The notes beneath the pieces were generated by a model that was not told the DNA's origin, made no database searches, and saw nothing but the letters and a program-made list of their open reading frames with translations. DNA of 64,000 nucleotides from Hippasteria phrygiana (Eukaryota > Echinodermata > Asteroidea > Valvatida > Goniasteridae), in contig JAZGUH010000199.1 of assembly GCA_037893225.1 (NCBI GenBank), positions 1,798,001 to 1,862,000 on the forward strand, read 5' to 3'. Below are positions 37,401 through 40,296 of the stretch, piece by piece. A program made the position numbers and the translations under genes. Numbering within the stretch: the first letter of the stretch is position 1; the number at the start of each line of letters is the position of its first letter.

Positions 37401-37633
37401 GCTAGAGCCATGAAATTGGGCCCAGATCTCCTCTAATTGTTCTCTGTAACAGGTACAAGTACATCATTGACGACAGAATGTTCATCTATGAATGGCCGAC
37501 AGGAGATAAACTGAGAAGAAGGAAATGGCAAATTATCCTTCGAATTCTCAAGGAGTTCAAGATGGACCTTTTCAACGGGACCGGATGTCCAACCATGGAT
37601 CAGGAAGGTTCCTTCCTCCATGGTCCAACTTAA
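1604..37633 (+). CDS. C3-like: Complement C3/C4/C5-family component (C3-like), 29 exons, 5' end outside the window
   Basis: Twenty-nine exons, each with plausible splice sites, join in phase to 1,291 codons and a stop (3,876 nt). Residue numbers here count from the first visible codon. Order: MG5 (about 1-130), MG6 (130-235), a pentabasic processing site (241-245), anaphylatoxin (256-318), an alpha-chain N-terminus with the family motif FPESW (341-345), MG7 (355-505), CUB and TED (about 505-890), second CUB part and MG8 (890-1096), and C345C/netrin (1097-1291). The anaphylatoxin plus C345C combination defines C3/C4/C5 and excludes A2M, CD109 and insect TEPs. Family role: a secreted plasma or coelomic protein that opsonises surfaces after cleavage. 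Unusual: GSGEQ replaces GCGEQ (604 is Ser), the catalytic His is Gln (721), one anaphylatoxin Cys is missing, and there is no convertase Arg. The frame is otherwise intact, so I do not call it a pseudogene. About 400 N-terminal residues (MG1-MG4) should lie upstream. Confidence 0.96.
2225..2293 (+). CDS. C3-like exon 2, MG5
   Basis: Acceptor TATGAACAG, donor TTC|GTAAGT; 23 codons, phase 0 to 0. Ends NVNTLYYF, matching the beta-strand that in C3 precedes 'NKGRLL'. Confidence 0.85.
2356..2543. mobile_element. MITE family A, short copy
   Basis: Terminal inverted repeats TATGTGAC...CTGCAAAAAGG and CAGAGCCGGTCACATA. Contains an inner hairpin on TTTTTGAGG with the sequence AAAATCACTTGTTTGAAGAA. 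Three longer relatives lie at 8674, 18688 and 28898. Confidence 0.85.
3007..3192 (+). CDS. C3-like exon 3, MG5 to MG6
   Basis: Acceptor CGCCTACAG, donor CCT|GTAAGG; 62 codons, phase 0. Contains GRIVHKG, then RVVAYYAKDGEIIADSLFMEV, a strand pattern conserved in MG5 of C3/C4/C5 (human C3 has RLVAYYTL and VVADSVWVDV). Confidence 0.95.
3418..3925 (-). mobile_element. Cluster of three tRNA-derived SINE copies
   Basis: Three head-to-tail copies start near 3418, 3727 and 3858 with AAAGTGAACAAAGAAACTGG. Read on the minus strand the first holds a tRNA-like core (3442-3515) with an A box (TAGCTCAGTTGG) and a B box (GGTTCGAATCC). The second has its A box disrupted and the third stops inside the core. 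In the intron between exons 3 and 4. Confidence 0.9.
3926..5015. other. Intron remainder before exon 4
   Basis: No gene seen. Contains the (AAT)n microsatellite at 4341-4403 and otherwise unrecognised AT-rich sequence. Confidence 0.5.
4341..4403. repeat. (AAT)n microsatellite
   Basis: About 20 uninterrupted ATA/AAT triplets. Confidence 0.95.
5016..5195 (+). CDS. C3-like exon 4, MG6
   Basis: Acceptor TTTGCTCAG, donor AAG|GTAGTG; 60 codons. Contains LLAVDEAIYKLRNYHRLTQ, matching the 'AVDKGVF...N.LTQ' core of MG6 in C3. Confidence 0.96.
5590..6110 (+). repeat. Interspersed repeat family R, copy 1
   Basis: Shares the order 'GGATTTGGGGGTTTAGTATTTTATAG', 'CCATTGACCTGTTCAAAGTTTTGCG' and a CCAACGAT..ATCGTTGG hairpin (in part) with copies at 13430, 21790 and 31965. 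It also carries its own GC-rich inverted segment (5785-5905, CAAGGCGC...GCGCCTTG). Confidence 0.7.
6187..6261 (+). CDS. C3-like exon 5, MG6
   Basis: Acceptor TGATGTAG, donor AAG|GTTTGG (weak consensus); 25 codons. Contains YDLGCGPGGGQ, matching 'ADIGCTPGSGK' of C3; this Cys normally bonds within MG6. Confidence 0.93.
6371..6425 (+). CDS. C3-like exon 6, MG6
   Basis: Acceptor TTTCCGCAG, donor AAG|GTGAGG; 55 nt, phase 0 to 1. Begins DAGVTVLTS, matching 'SDAGLTFTSS' of C3. Confidence 0.94.
6607..6675 (+). CDS. C3-like exon 7 with beta/alpha chain processing site
   Basis: Acceptor TTGGTTAAG, donor TAC|GTAAGT; 69 nt, phase 1 to 1. Encodes LGCLNDARRRRRSASE: a conserved Cys shortly before a run of five Arg, as in C3 ('CPQPAARRRR'). 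Confidence 0.93.
6630..6644 (+). other. Pentabasic RRRRR site, predicted furin-type cleavage between beta and alpha chains
   Basis: Five consecutive Arg codons (residues 241-245) follow NDA and precede SASE. In C3 and C5 a tetrabasic linker here is cut by furin-like proteases during secretion. Its retention suggests the protein is still made and processed as a two-chain molecule. Confidence 0.85.
7105..7402 (+). CDS. C3-like exon 8, anaphylatoxin domain and alpha-chain N-terminus
   Basis: Acceptor TTTTATACAG, donor CAGG|GTGAGT; 298 nt, phase 1 to 0 plus 2 nt. The domain starts near RYGGILREYCACEKRM. Cysteines are at residues 267, 269, 284, 310 and 311 only; family members have six (CC...C...C...CC). 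The fourth position is Ser 301 (codon 7239-7241). After the terminal CC the sequence is QEIESISGGGLGEGDAG, with no Arg until VVR 338, so the usual C3a C-terminal Arg is absent. The conserved alpha-prime motif RSDFPESW (338-345) follows. Confidence 0.95.
7840..8060. repeat. Interspersed repeat with 'GAGGACAAGAGGAGAA' motif
   Basis: Related segments occur at about 26655-26755 and 46390-46490 (opposite orientation), each carrying the GAGGACAAGAGGAGAA and TCTTTTGTTGAAATCGG blocks. No coding content. Confidence 0.6.
8340..8535. repeat. Interspersed repeat bounded by AACCAGTTC
   Basis: Shares ACGAGCCTGGGTGCCAGAC and TCGCTCACTGCGAGCC with an inverted copy at about 26310-26470. Confidence 0.7.
8674..9107. 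mobile_element. MITE family A, copy in intron 8
   Basis: Terminal inverted repeats TATGTGACCCGCTCTGG and CTGGAGCGGGTCACATA. It interrupts another repeat whose uninterrupted relative is at 28570-28710, which gives an empty-site comparison. Confidence 0.9.
9368..9605 (+). CDS. C3-like exon 9, MG7
   Basis: Acceptor GTATTACAG, donor CTG|GTAAGG; 238 nt. Contains SVTTWVIEAVGIS, GMCVADP and MPYSVQRYEQIEI, matching the family hallmarks 'ITTWEILAVS', 'GICVADP' and 'PYSVVRNEQVEI'. It joins directly in phase to exon 8. Confidence 0.98.
10045..10260 (+). CDS. C3-like exon 10, MG7 C-terminal half
   Basis: Acceptor TATATTCAG, donor CGT|GTGAGT; 72 codons, phase 0. Contains FVIIPLVIKRLPIEIVAVAD, matching 'YVIVPLKTGLQEVEVKAAV' of C3. 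Confidence 0.96.
10318..10500. mobile_element. Fragment of the palindromic tRNA-Leu-like element (family T)
   Basis: Has the AGCACTGTATA..CTCAGTGCTTTCCGAGAGCC arm and a GGTGGGACTCGAAC tRNA B-box-like part. Truncated on the right. Confidence 0.6.
10576..11140. mobile_element. GC-rich terminal-inverted-repeat element
   Basis: Ends TAAGGCCTTTTCACACTGG and CTAGTGTGAAGAGGCCTTA. Inside, TTTCACACTAGCCATTTCGC (from 10915) returns inverted at about 11045-11075. Non-coding. Lies between exons 10 and 11. Confidence 0.85.
11383..11494 (+). CDS. C3-like exon 11, CUB entry
   Basis: Acceptor CATGCATGCAG, donor TCC|GTAAGA; 112 nt, phase 0 to 1. Begins PEGYERKDTVTITLDP, matching 'PEGIRMNKTVAVRTLDP' of C3. 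Confidence 0.95.
11683..11949. mobile_element. Palindromic element with tRNA-like core (family T, copy 1)
   Basis: The outer arms (AGAACAGGGACGTTTTCTCT and AGAGAAAACATCTCTGTTCT) and the AAGCACTGTATACTCGGTGC arms are inverted. The core read on the minus strand has a B box GGTTCGAATCC. Second copy at 55394-55718. Confidence 0.85.
12553..13152. mobile_element. hAT-type non-autonomous element with perfect 8-bp target duplication
   Basis: Terminal inverted repeats TAGGGGTGTGCAT and TGCACATCCCTA, flanked by GTAAGGAT on both sides (12545-12552 and 13153-13160). An 8-bp duplication with TAG...CTA ends is the hAT signature. The 600-bp interior has no transposase; subterminal CGGGTACCCG-type repeats are present. 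It ends 42 bases before exon 12. Confidence 0.93.
13195..13302 (+). CDS. C3-like exon 12, CUB to TED
   Basis: Acceptor CCCGGTTTTAG, donor CTGG|GTAAAA; 108 nt, phase 1 to 1. Encodes FWEAEGDESMQ, then AIPGTHKVHVSLLG, corresponding to the 'VPDTESETRILLQG' region of C3. A hAT-like element ends 42 bases upstream of its first base. Confidence 0.9.
13425..13775 (+). repeat. Interspersed repeat family R, copy 2
   Basis: Contains GGATTTGGGGGTTTCATGTT, a 'TAGTCTGGTTCCCTGGCCCTG' block and the CCAACGATTGTCGG/CCAACAATCATTGG hairpin. Confidence 0.75.
13946..14207. mobile_element. Inverted-repeat element, CACCCGGG family
   Basis: GGGTAGCTCACCCGGGTCGA at the left, inverted as GCCCGGGTGAGCTACTC at the right, with a non-coding interior. 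Confidence 0.75.
14908..15527. mobile_element. MULE-like foldback element with 9-bp target duplication
   Basis: Long terminal inverted repeats of roughly 115 bases beginning TAGTCCGAGTAACTTGGACC, then a second inner inverted pair (TTATGATGTCACCCCTGCGC against GGGGTGACGTCATAAGG). Flanked by GTTATTTTC at 14899-14907 and 15528-15536. Long TIRs with a 9-bp duplication suggest a Mutator-like element. No transposase. Between exons 12 and 13. Confidence 0.85.
15650..15838 (+). CDS. C3-like exon 13, TED with altered thioester motif
   Basis: Acceptor TTTATCCAG, donor GGAG|GTAGGG; 189 nt, phase 1 to 1. Encodes LENLLRIPSGSGEQTMLGFA. The canonical motif at this place is PSGCGEQNM; the Cys is Ser (AGT) while Gly, Glu and Gln are kept. 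The following FAPNVYVYTYLE matches 'MTPTVIAVHYLD'. Confidence 0.98.
15718..15732 (+). other. Degenerate thioester motif GSGEQ (Cys to Ser)
   Basis: Codons GGT AGT GGG GAG CAG. The internal thioester of C3, C4 and A2M forms between the Cys and the Gln of GCGEQ. With Ser at 15721-15723 it cannot form. AGT differs from the Cys codon TGT by one base, so a sequencing error should be excluded, although the missing catalytic His argues for a real loss. Confidence 0.93.
16018..16099 (+). CDS. C3-like exon 14, TED
   Basis: Acceptor GCATTTTTAG, donor ATG|GTAAGG; 82 nt. Contains RELTFRQNDGSFSVW and GFPSSTW, matching 'QLAFRQPSSAFAAF' and 'APSTW' of C3. The Trp codon is split across the intron. Confidence 0.97.
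16100..17280. other. Intron 14, left part
   Basis: No gene seen. Segment 16885-17000 resembles 20860-20990 (shared TTCAATCCATT...TATTGTGTA..TTACGCTTG), so it is likely a dispersed repeat. Confidence 0.5.
17281..17644. mobile_element. Terminal-inverted-repeat element carrying a SAP-like ORF
   Basis: Arms GCGCCGCCAGCGGCAAGCCG and CGGCTTGCCGCTGGCGGCGC plus outer GATTCAC/GTGAATC. The octamer GTGGGCAA occurs at 17268-17275 and 17645-17652 and may be the target duplication, though 5 bases separate it from the left arm as I align it. It ends 45 bases before exon 15. Confidence 0.8.
17347..17526 (-). CDS. Transposon-borne SAP-domain-like ORF (59 aa)
   Basis: Starts at ATG 17526 (frame open upstream to about 17652) and ends TGA at 17347-17349. 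Contains FARMRVDELKQFLTNRGI, then GKKRKELIDLAEKG. This is the helix-turn-helix pattern of SAP DNA-binding domains (L-x-V-x-E-L-K-x-F-L-x-x-R-G-I, a Gly-Lys-Lys turn, then K-E-L-I). A cysteine-rich tail follows. Related N-terminal SAP domains occur in large transposon-associated proteins of marine invertebrates. It is probably a remnant 5' exon of the parent transposon and not a host gene. Confidence 0.6.
   Translation of the reverse strand: MDFARMRVDELKQFLTNRGILCAGKKRKELIDLAEKGCKKYGRCIGDTHFRFCDIDFFS
17690..17855 (+). CDS. C3-like exon 15, TED; catalytic His position is Gln
   Basis: Acceptor TTTCTCTTAG, donor ACC|GTGAGT; 166 nt. Contains LTAFVAKVM, CSAMEWLI and DGSYNELYKVYQREM. In C3 the last segment reads 'VIHQEM', where His directs the acyl transfer; aligning the conserved E-M-x-G-G puts Gln 721 (17841-17843) at that position. 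Ser 604 and Gln 721 are 117 residues apart, close to the Cys-His spacing in human C3. Confidence 0.96.
17841..17843 (+). other. Gln codon at the TED catalytic His position
   Basis: CAA in the context KVYQREM, joined to TGG in the next exon. Human C3 has His here; the thioester proteins with other specificity (A2M, C4A type) have Asn or Asp. Assignment rests on my ungapped alignment of the flanking residues. Confidence 0.8.
18151..18672 (-). mobile_element. Tc1/mariner-superfamily remnant, copy 1
   Basis: Left end CAGGGTGTCCCAAAAAAAAT. The subterminal block CATCAAAATCAGTCAAGCCA is inverted at 18638-18660. The right terminus is missing and a MITE-A copy begins 16 bases later. Contains a transposase fragment. 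Confidence 0.85.
18289..18630 (-). pseudogene. Truncated mariner-like transposase
   Basis: A 113-residue open frame contains RRRFICGDEAKFPLNG and NKQNTRAY, the block around the second catalytic Asp in Tc1/mariner-type transposases ('DEAxFxLNGxVNxQN'). The HTH part and the third catalytic residue are missing. A full transposase is about 340 aa, so this is inactive. Confidence 0.8.
18688..19137. mobile_element. MITE family A, copy in intron 15
   Basis: Ends TTGTGACCCGCTCTGCAAAA and TTTTGCAGAGCGGGTCACA. Shares its interior AAAATCACTTGTTTGAAGAA with the 2356 copy. Confidence 0.9.
19580..19654 (+). CDS. C3-like exon 16, TED
   Basis: Acceptor CTGTATACAG, donor ATT|GTAAGT; 25 codons. GGVQGKVSLTAYVLISLLEC matches '[21 protein letters not shown]' of C3. 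Confidence 0.96.
19752..20095. repeat. Interspersed repeat family Q, copy 1
   Basis: Bounded by AGCTAGTTCGGTATCTCGAT and TGAAATACTGAACTGGCTTA, which are imperfect inverted repeats; contains an inner GAACTGGCTTA copy and a (TA)n run at 19990-20015. Other copies at 29772 and 31170. Confidence 0.75.
20514..20682 (+). CDS. C3-like exon 17, TED
   Basis: Acceptor CCAATTTCAG, donor GAAG|GTAAAA; 169 nt. Contains RPYAIAITAYALTLANSIKG, matching '[20 protein letters not shown]' of C3. Confidence 0.96.
20784..20804 (+). repeat. Poly-G run (21 bases)
   Basis: Uninterrupted G tract in intron 17. Confidence 0.9.
21190..21455 (+). mobile_element. tRNA-derived SINE, plus orientation
   Basis: Body with CACAATGTCGCTTCCCAGG, a 23-base poly-C run (21295-21317), then a tRNA-like core GGGCAAGATAGTTCAGTTGG ... 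CAGGTTCAAATCCC and tail TTTCTTTATTCATTTTG. Ends 80 bases before exon 18. Confidence 0.88.
21535..21749 (+). CDS. C3-like exon 18, TED C-terminal part
   Basis: Acceptor TTCTGTGCAG, donor CAG|GTAAAG; 215 nt. Contains IEVETTSYALLALLEADD and IVNWLTNQENYNGGFVSTQ, matching 'YNVEATSYALLALLQ' and 'VVRWLNEQRYYGGGYGSTQ'. Confidence 0.98.
21790..22215 (-). repeat. Interspersed repeat family R, copy 3 (inverted)
   Basis: Carries CCAACGATGGTCGGCCGACC/ATCGTTG, CTAGTTCCCCGACCTGATA and ACTAAACCCCAAATCCATTT in the order opposite to copy 2. Confidence 0.75.
22216..24010 (+). mobile_element. Retroelement fragment (DIRS-like), 5' part
   Basis: An island of coding-like, GC-richer sequence in intron 18. It carries a disrupted gag-like frame and no reverse transcriptase or recombinase. 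The flank 22216-22500 may be the element's leader. No long terminal repeats seen. Confidence 0.6.
22698..23977 (+). pseudogene. Disrupted DIRS-like gag ORF
   Basis: The basic/serine segment KKAKSSRRKWRHQSSDSESS is followed by a Pro/Gln-rich stretch (best in another frame from 22868), an acidic stretch with MRHLPPLETQ (frame of 22698 again), then the most protein-like part, KAFDRRANAYFRFPQKDFDE and LVKDKLTADGS. An in-frame TGA at 23735-23737 precedes MRATSFMLLLSEYLVWG; the frame ends at TGA 23975. At least two frameshifts and one nonsense codon make it a pseudogene. Similar gag proteins accompany DIRS-type retrotransposons; assignment is from pattern memory. Confidence 0.6.
24011..24700. other. 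Intron 18, right part
   Basis: No gene or clear repeat recognised; AT-rich, with CAATCAATCGATCAATCAAT near 24288. Confidence 0.5.
24705..24830 (-). mobile_element. tRNA-derived SINE fragment beside exon 19
   Basis: TCAAAGGTGAACAAAGAAAA, then B box (minus strand) GGTTCGAATCCCGC and A box region, ending AACATAGGG on the minus strand. Its end is about 20 bases from the exon 19 acceptor. Confidence 0.88.
24852..25013 (+). CDS. C3-like exon 19, end of TED / second CUB part
   Basis: Acceptor TTTATTTCAG, donor CAT|GTAAGT; 54 codons. Begins DTVIGLQALSEYT, matching 'ATFMVFQALAQYQ'. A tRNA-derived SINE ends about 20 bases upstream. Confidence 0.93.
25480..25548 (+). CDS. C3-like exon 20, second CUB part
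   Basis: Acceptor TTTTCCGTAG, donor AAA|GTAAGT; 23 codons. ITLLFHTVGTGMGQF matches 'GFTVTAEGKGQGTLSV' in position and strand pattern. Confidence 0.9.
26310..26472. repeat. Interspersed repeat bounded by AACCAGTTC, inverted copy
   Basis: Opposite-orientation relative of 8340-8535 (GTCTGGCACCCAGGCTCGTG shared). Confidence 0.7.
27186..27340 (+). CDS. C3-like exon 21, MG8 start
   Basis: Acceptor ACTGCTATAG, donor CAG|GTACGG; 155 nt. Starts FESTYYVPEP, then DCDFELLIDESEEAQ and an acidic, poorly conserved insert (WDEANGPAGEKDKEY), then VYDVRVR. Confidence 0.9.
27711..28138. repeat. CAAGT-rich tandem repeat
   Basis: Two clusters of the pentamer CAAGT (27725-27795 and 28020-28138) frame a spacer. 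Located in intron 21. Confidence 0.85.
28570..28725 (+). repeat. Uninterrupted relative of the 8570-9230 repeat
   Basis: CTTTGATGCATGTTTGTCAT is followed directly by AACACATTTTTC, AGTCTTTAGTTAAAAAGG and AATTCAACTTGGC. In the 8570-9230 copy a MITE-A sits between these blocks. Confidence 0.8.
28770..28857 (+). CDS. C3-like exon 22, MG8 (receptor-binding domain)
   Basis: Acceptor CTCTTGTCAG, donor AAT|GTAAGA; 88 nt. Contains TGMAILDVGLYTGFKA, matching the 'TMSILDISMMTGFAP' hallmark of the C3/A2M receptor domain. Confidence 0.97.
28898..29526. mobile_element. MITE family A, long copy with nested insertion
   Basis: Ends TATGTGACCCGCTCCGG and CTGGAGCGGGTCACATA; 41 bases after exon 22. The interior matches 8674-9107, apart from an extra segment at about 29222-29390 bounded by TTAACCCTCCTAC and AGGAGGGTCAAAA. 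Confidence 0.88.
29772..30000. repeat. Interspersed repeat family Q, copy 2
   Basis: Shares GAACTGGC ends, TGAATGGGCGTTCGCG-type and AATAACCTTTGACCT blocks with copies at 19752 and 31170. Confidence 0.7.
30816..30890 (+). CDS. C3-like exon 23, MG8
   Basis: Acceptor ATGTGCAG, donor GAT|GTAAGC; 25 codons. RIQRYENTDRSVVFYFED matches 'ISKYELDK..NTLIIYLDK'. Confidence 0.95.
31041..31125 (+). repeat. (GTTT)n microsatellite
   Basis: About 20 GTTT units in intron 23. Confidence 0.95.
31170..31415. repeat. Interspersed repeat family Q, copy 3
   Basis: AAGTCAGTTCGATATTTCAA through CGAGACTTCGAACTGGCTTA, with the CAAATAACCTTTGACCTGGA block. Confidence 0.7.
31508..31613 (+). CDS. C3-like exon 24, end of MG8
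   Basis: Acceptor TTCCCTGCAG, donor CTA|GTAAGT; 106 nt. Ends PVAIKVYDYYNP, matching 'PGAVKVYAYYNLE', the strand before the C345C domain. Confidence 0.96.
31640..31725 (+). repeat. GC-rich minisatellite, CCCGCCCCAGCA unit
   Basis: An 18-base unit (CCGCCCCAGCACCCGCCC) is repeated about four times, starting 27 bases after exon 24. Confidence 0.9.
31965..32345 (-). repeat. Interspersed repeat family R, copy 4 (inverted)
   Basis: CAACGGTTGTCGGCCGACAA, GTCCAGTTCCCCGACCTGAT and CCCAAATCCATTTATTTC blocks in the same order as copy 3. Confidence 0.75.
32346..32860. other. Intron 24, right part
   Basis: No gene. Contains blocks (TAACTAAGGATTCTG, GCGCAGAAT) related to the inverted-repeat element at 37190-37425. 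Confidence 0.5.
32923..33012 (+). CDS. C3-like exon 25, C345C start; GC donor
   Basis: Acceptor GTCTCCTGCAG, donor CAG|GCAAGT; 90 nt, phase 1 to 1. GECVKFINP and LCDGDTCVCAA give the C-x-C cluster of C345C ('LCRDELCRCAE'). The donor is GC, not GT; using the nearby GT (33000) would put a stop in the next exon. Confidence 0.93.
33230..33403. repeat. Inverted-repeat element of the CAAGTCC family
   Basis: GGGCTGTAGTCGAGTCC at the left is inverted as GGAACTCGACTGCAGCCC at the right, with CACAAGTCCATC repeats inside. Relatives at 49708 and 57690. Confidence 0.8.
33733..33822 (+). CDS. C3-like exon 26, C345C
   Basis: Acceptor TCTCAACAG, donor TTTG|GTAAGG; 90 nt. Begins GKCARDPF (completing the Cys cluster) and contains YNVYNLKVQACTS. 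Confidence 0.92.
33962..34031 (-). mobile_element. Degenerate SINE fragment before exon 27
   Basis: TTTCAAAGTGAAAAGAAAAA ... GTTGAGCCTGCGACCTCCGG resembles the tRNA-derived SINE; ends about 25 bases before exon 27. Confidence 0.7.
34056..34139 (+). CDS. C3-like exon 27, C345C
   Basis: Acceptor TTATCAACAG, donor GAAG|GTAGGA; 84 nt. AYEVHVDDVDDRGSFLVYTM matches '[20 protein letters not shown]'. The preceding intron is only 233 bases and contains a SINE fragment. Confidence 0.93.
34338..34477. repeat. Near-perfect palindrome
   Basis: GTTATCCCACGAGCGCCGAG to GGCC, then its inverse ending GAGTGGGATAAC; arms about 65 bases, little loop. Confidence 0.92.
35880..36135 (+). mobile_element. Second tRNA-derived SINE family
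   Basis: tRNA-like head with GGCGTAGTGG (A box) and GGGTTCGAATCCC (B box), then a body and an AAATAAATAAAG tail. Confidence 0.8.
36185..36505. repeat. Degenerate minisatellite GAATCCTCCAAAATCCTC
   Basis: About ten diverged units of 'AATCCTCCAAAATCCTC' in intron 27. Confidence 0.85.
36733..36874 (+). CDS. C3-like exon 28, C345C
   Basis: Acceptor CATCCAAG, donor CAT|GTGAGT; 142 nt. RTFWKIKSCDTPLIRMNQKY, then LVIGSAA, matches 'RTFISPIKCREAL...KHYLMWGLSS'. Confidence 0.94.
37100..37195 (-). mobile_element. tRNA-like SINE fragment
   Basis: Minus strand: GGTTGGTGTAGCGGTAC (A-box like) and CCGGTTCAAATCCCGACC (B box). Confidence 0.7.
37190..37425. mobile_element. Inverted-repeat element beside the last exon
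   Basis: GGGCCCAACTTCATGGCTCT is inverted as AGAGCCATGAAATTGGGCCC (with a small difference); it ends 28 bases before exon 29. Confidence 0.85.
37453..37633 (+). CDS. C3-like exon 29, C345C end and stop
   Basis: Acceptor CTGTAACAG; 181 nt including TAA at 37631-37633. YKYIIDDRMFIYEWP matches 'LSYIIGKDTWVEHWP'; FNGTGCPT aligns with the 'FGCPN' end of C3, then 12 further residues follow. Two Cys of the vertebrate C345C tail region are absent (DKLRRRKWQ there). Confidence 0.96.
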
Positions 37634-37803
37634 GCCATAATCTGACAAAGAGTATACCGTAAAGTTACACGTATACCACATCTCAAGAATGTTAATTACA
37701 CCTAGCCGTTGATTTTATGTAGGCTAACAAGTTGTCCAATTCACAATAATGAGAAGTCTGGGTACCAGACACTGACTAGTCTCGGGACAGCCTCTTATTT
37801 TTT

Positions 37804-37930
37804 TAGGCCCTGTCTGAATTACTTGGCTGCGGCTTGAAATTACACACAAGTCTATGGGAAGTGGCTGCAGCCGCTACCATAGACATGTGTGTAACATCCA
37901 GCCGTAGCCAAGTAATTCGGACAGGGCCTA
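37804..37930. mobile_element. Short MITE, TAGGCCCTGTC ends
   Basis: TAGGCCCTGTCTGAATTACT and AGTAATTCGGACAGGGCCTA (one base differs between the arms); about 50-base arms, 127 bp in total. It is 170 bases after the C3-like stop. Confidence 0.92.
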
Positions 37931-37975
37931 ATAGTAGTCCATAGCAGTGTGATGAGCGACAAATTGATTGAAAGT

Positions 37976-38593
37976 TAAAGGGACACATTGCCTTCAAATG
38001 TCATGAAATTTTGCTGTTTGGAGATGTTCCTTATCTTTTTATAAGAGTTGTTCATGCAAAAAAACACGTATAATGTGTTGTAATTTATAGTGAGTAGTGA
38101 TTAAAAAAAAAAAAATTGGCCTCTGACCCCTGACATCTGACCCGCGAAACATAGACTTATTTCCGGTAGTAAATACCACCGTCTAAATAATGCGCAAAAT
38201 ACGCTGTAAGAGTCTTTAGGCTGGCGCCGCAGCCAGTGGCCTTGTAAACCTATCAGATGATCGCCAGGTACCATTCTCTACCTCGCGACACATATCGCCA
38301 GTGCTGCGCGCCGTGCCACTTATAGCACATCAAAATGGATCAACAGAACGTACTTCAACCAGCTGCGACTGGAAATACGACTGGTCAACACGGTCCGCCA
38401 TTTTGTGGAGTCAAAAATTTGGTTCTACAAAATGGCGGACCGTTATTTGTCACGGAATTCAAGAAAAACCACGCAATTTGAAGGGATAGTTATGTGAATC
38501 TTTATATTCTACTTTTAAAAAAGCTTCCCAACCATATCCATTTCAGTTTTATAGCCCAAATCGCAAAATCCAAAGCAATGTGTCCCTTTTTTA
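37976..38593. mobile_element. Inverted-repeat element, AAAGGGACACATTG ends
   Basis: AAAGGGACACATTGCCTT at the left and AAAGCAATGTGTCCCTTT at the right. Inside is a palindrome around 38390-38440 (CGGTCCGCCATTTTGT / ACAAAATGGCGGACCG). Confidence 0.88.
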
Positions 38594-39101
38594 AGGTTCA
38601 ATTTTTCATTATTAGTTGGGCCATCAATACATTTATATGCAATGTATAACAAAATTAAAATGCCTGCTTTTCCTTCGTAAAACCACATTATTATAGTCTC
38701 CCAGCTCAGCCCATCTCAGTCAGAAAACAAAATTATCTTTTTATAAAATGGGTTGCCGCTCTTTTTGTAACTTCTATACGGTGTGACAAGAAGTACTAGA
38801 ATTTTCTAGTGTTTTCAACTTGTACGCTCTCTATATATAAGAAGTGTATCAACTTGAATTTAGAATAATGAAGTGGACATATGATTTTATGTTGTTTTGC
38901 AAGATTTAAAAACCCTGGCTATATAGTCGATAAATAGAATTTGGCCGGCTGCGCAAAGCTTTAGCAAAAATGTTTACATGTACATTGTATATTAATTGCA
39001 TCTGAGGCAAAAAAAGGGGTGCTGCAGCGTGTATCAAAGTACTCCAATCACATAATTAATTAGGCCTACACTACAGTGGCGTAAATCCATGTTGGCGAGT
39101 A

Positions 39102-39135
<34 letters not shown>
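39102..39135 (+). repeat. Poly-G run (34 bases)
   Basis: Uninterrupted G; a second run of 24 is at 39390-39413. Length may be uncertain in the assembly. Confidence 0.9.
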
Positions 39136-39136
<1 letters not shown>

Positions 39137-40193
39137 GTGGGTATAGGTATAGACTTAGTTCCAAGTCTGTGATCGTGGTTTTTGTCGGCCTATAGCCAAT
39201 GCACAATCACAGAATAGTGCCGGAAATAGCGCCCTCTTGCGTCCTCTTGTGAGTTAACCTTGGATCACGATCACAGACTTGGGAATGTCGTTATCAGTAA
39301 TTATCTCGGACTTGAAATCAAGTCTAGGGGGTGGGAGATGTCGAGTAGGGGATGGGAAAATCCTGGCCAACCAAAGAAATTTGAAAAGTGGGGGGGGGGG
39401 GGGGGGGGGGGGGCTGGAGACAATTTCATACTAGGGGCACTATTCATAATTCAAAGGTATAGTTCCCCTATGTAGGCTGTGTAGCAAATATGCACACATA
39501 CATGTATGTCCCTATGCCTGACAACACAACAGTACATTAAAACTTGTACTGTTTGTTTTCCATTTTGTATACATTTTGACTGTTGGAAATTTACAAGATA
39601 ACCTCCAAATGTGCAATTTTTTTCTGCAGCCATTATATGATCTAAATATTGACTAATTACAGCCACGTAAGGTCCGACAAAAATGACGGACGTGTGGCTT
39701 GATCGCGTGGCTGGTCCATACGTCAATGGACAATACATTTTGTTTTATAACACCTCATCCACAGATTCTGTGTCTTGATTGGCGATGGCCGAGAGCATAG
39801 AGCAAGGAACAGCCGAGAGTGAGTCACATGGCATTTTCAATTTTTGCTATCTTCCTGTGCACGGCCAAAAGTACTATACCCATAGCAACCAAAGTACTAT
39901 ACCACTAGCAACCAAAGTTCTATACCCTTGGCGCGGTATGTGTGTGCAGATGCATGCGGGTGTGCGCGTTGAGCGTTGCGCGTAACGCGTATTGTTCCGA
40001 AGTGCCAGCGCTGCAGAGCTGGGTTTAAACATTTCGTGAAGGGGTGGTTTTGAAAAGAGCAGATAAATTTTCCACTAATTTTGTATTGAAATAGAAGTCC
40101 ATTATTTTAACTGTATTTAGATTTAAATAATGTTAACATTTTAAAATCAAGCAGAATCTGTGGGTGAGGTGTTATAAAACAAATATTTACTGC

Positions 40194-40296
40194 AAAACTA
40201 GCCTCCCTCGGTGATCCATGGAGCATTTTATTTTCCCTCGGCTTCGCCTCGGGAAAATAGAATGCTCCATGGATCACCGAGGGAGGCTCAGTTTTA
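40194..40296. repeat. Near-perfect palindrome
   Basis: AAAACTAGCCTCCCTCGGTG ... CCATGGAGCATT and its inverse AATGCTCCATGG ... GGGAGGCTCAGTTTT; loop around GGCTTCGCC. Confidence 0.92.
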
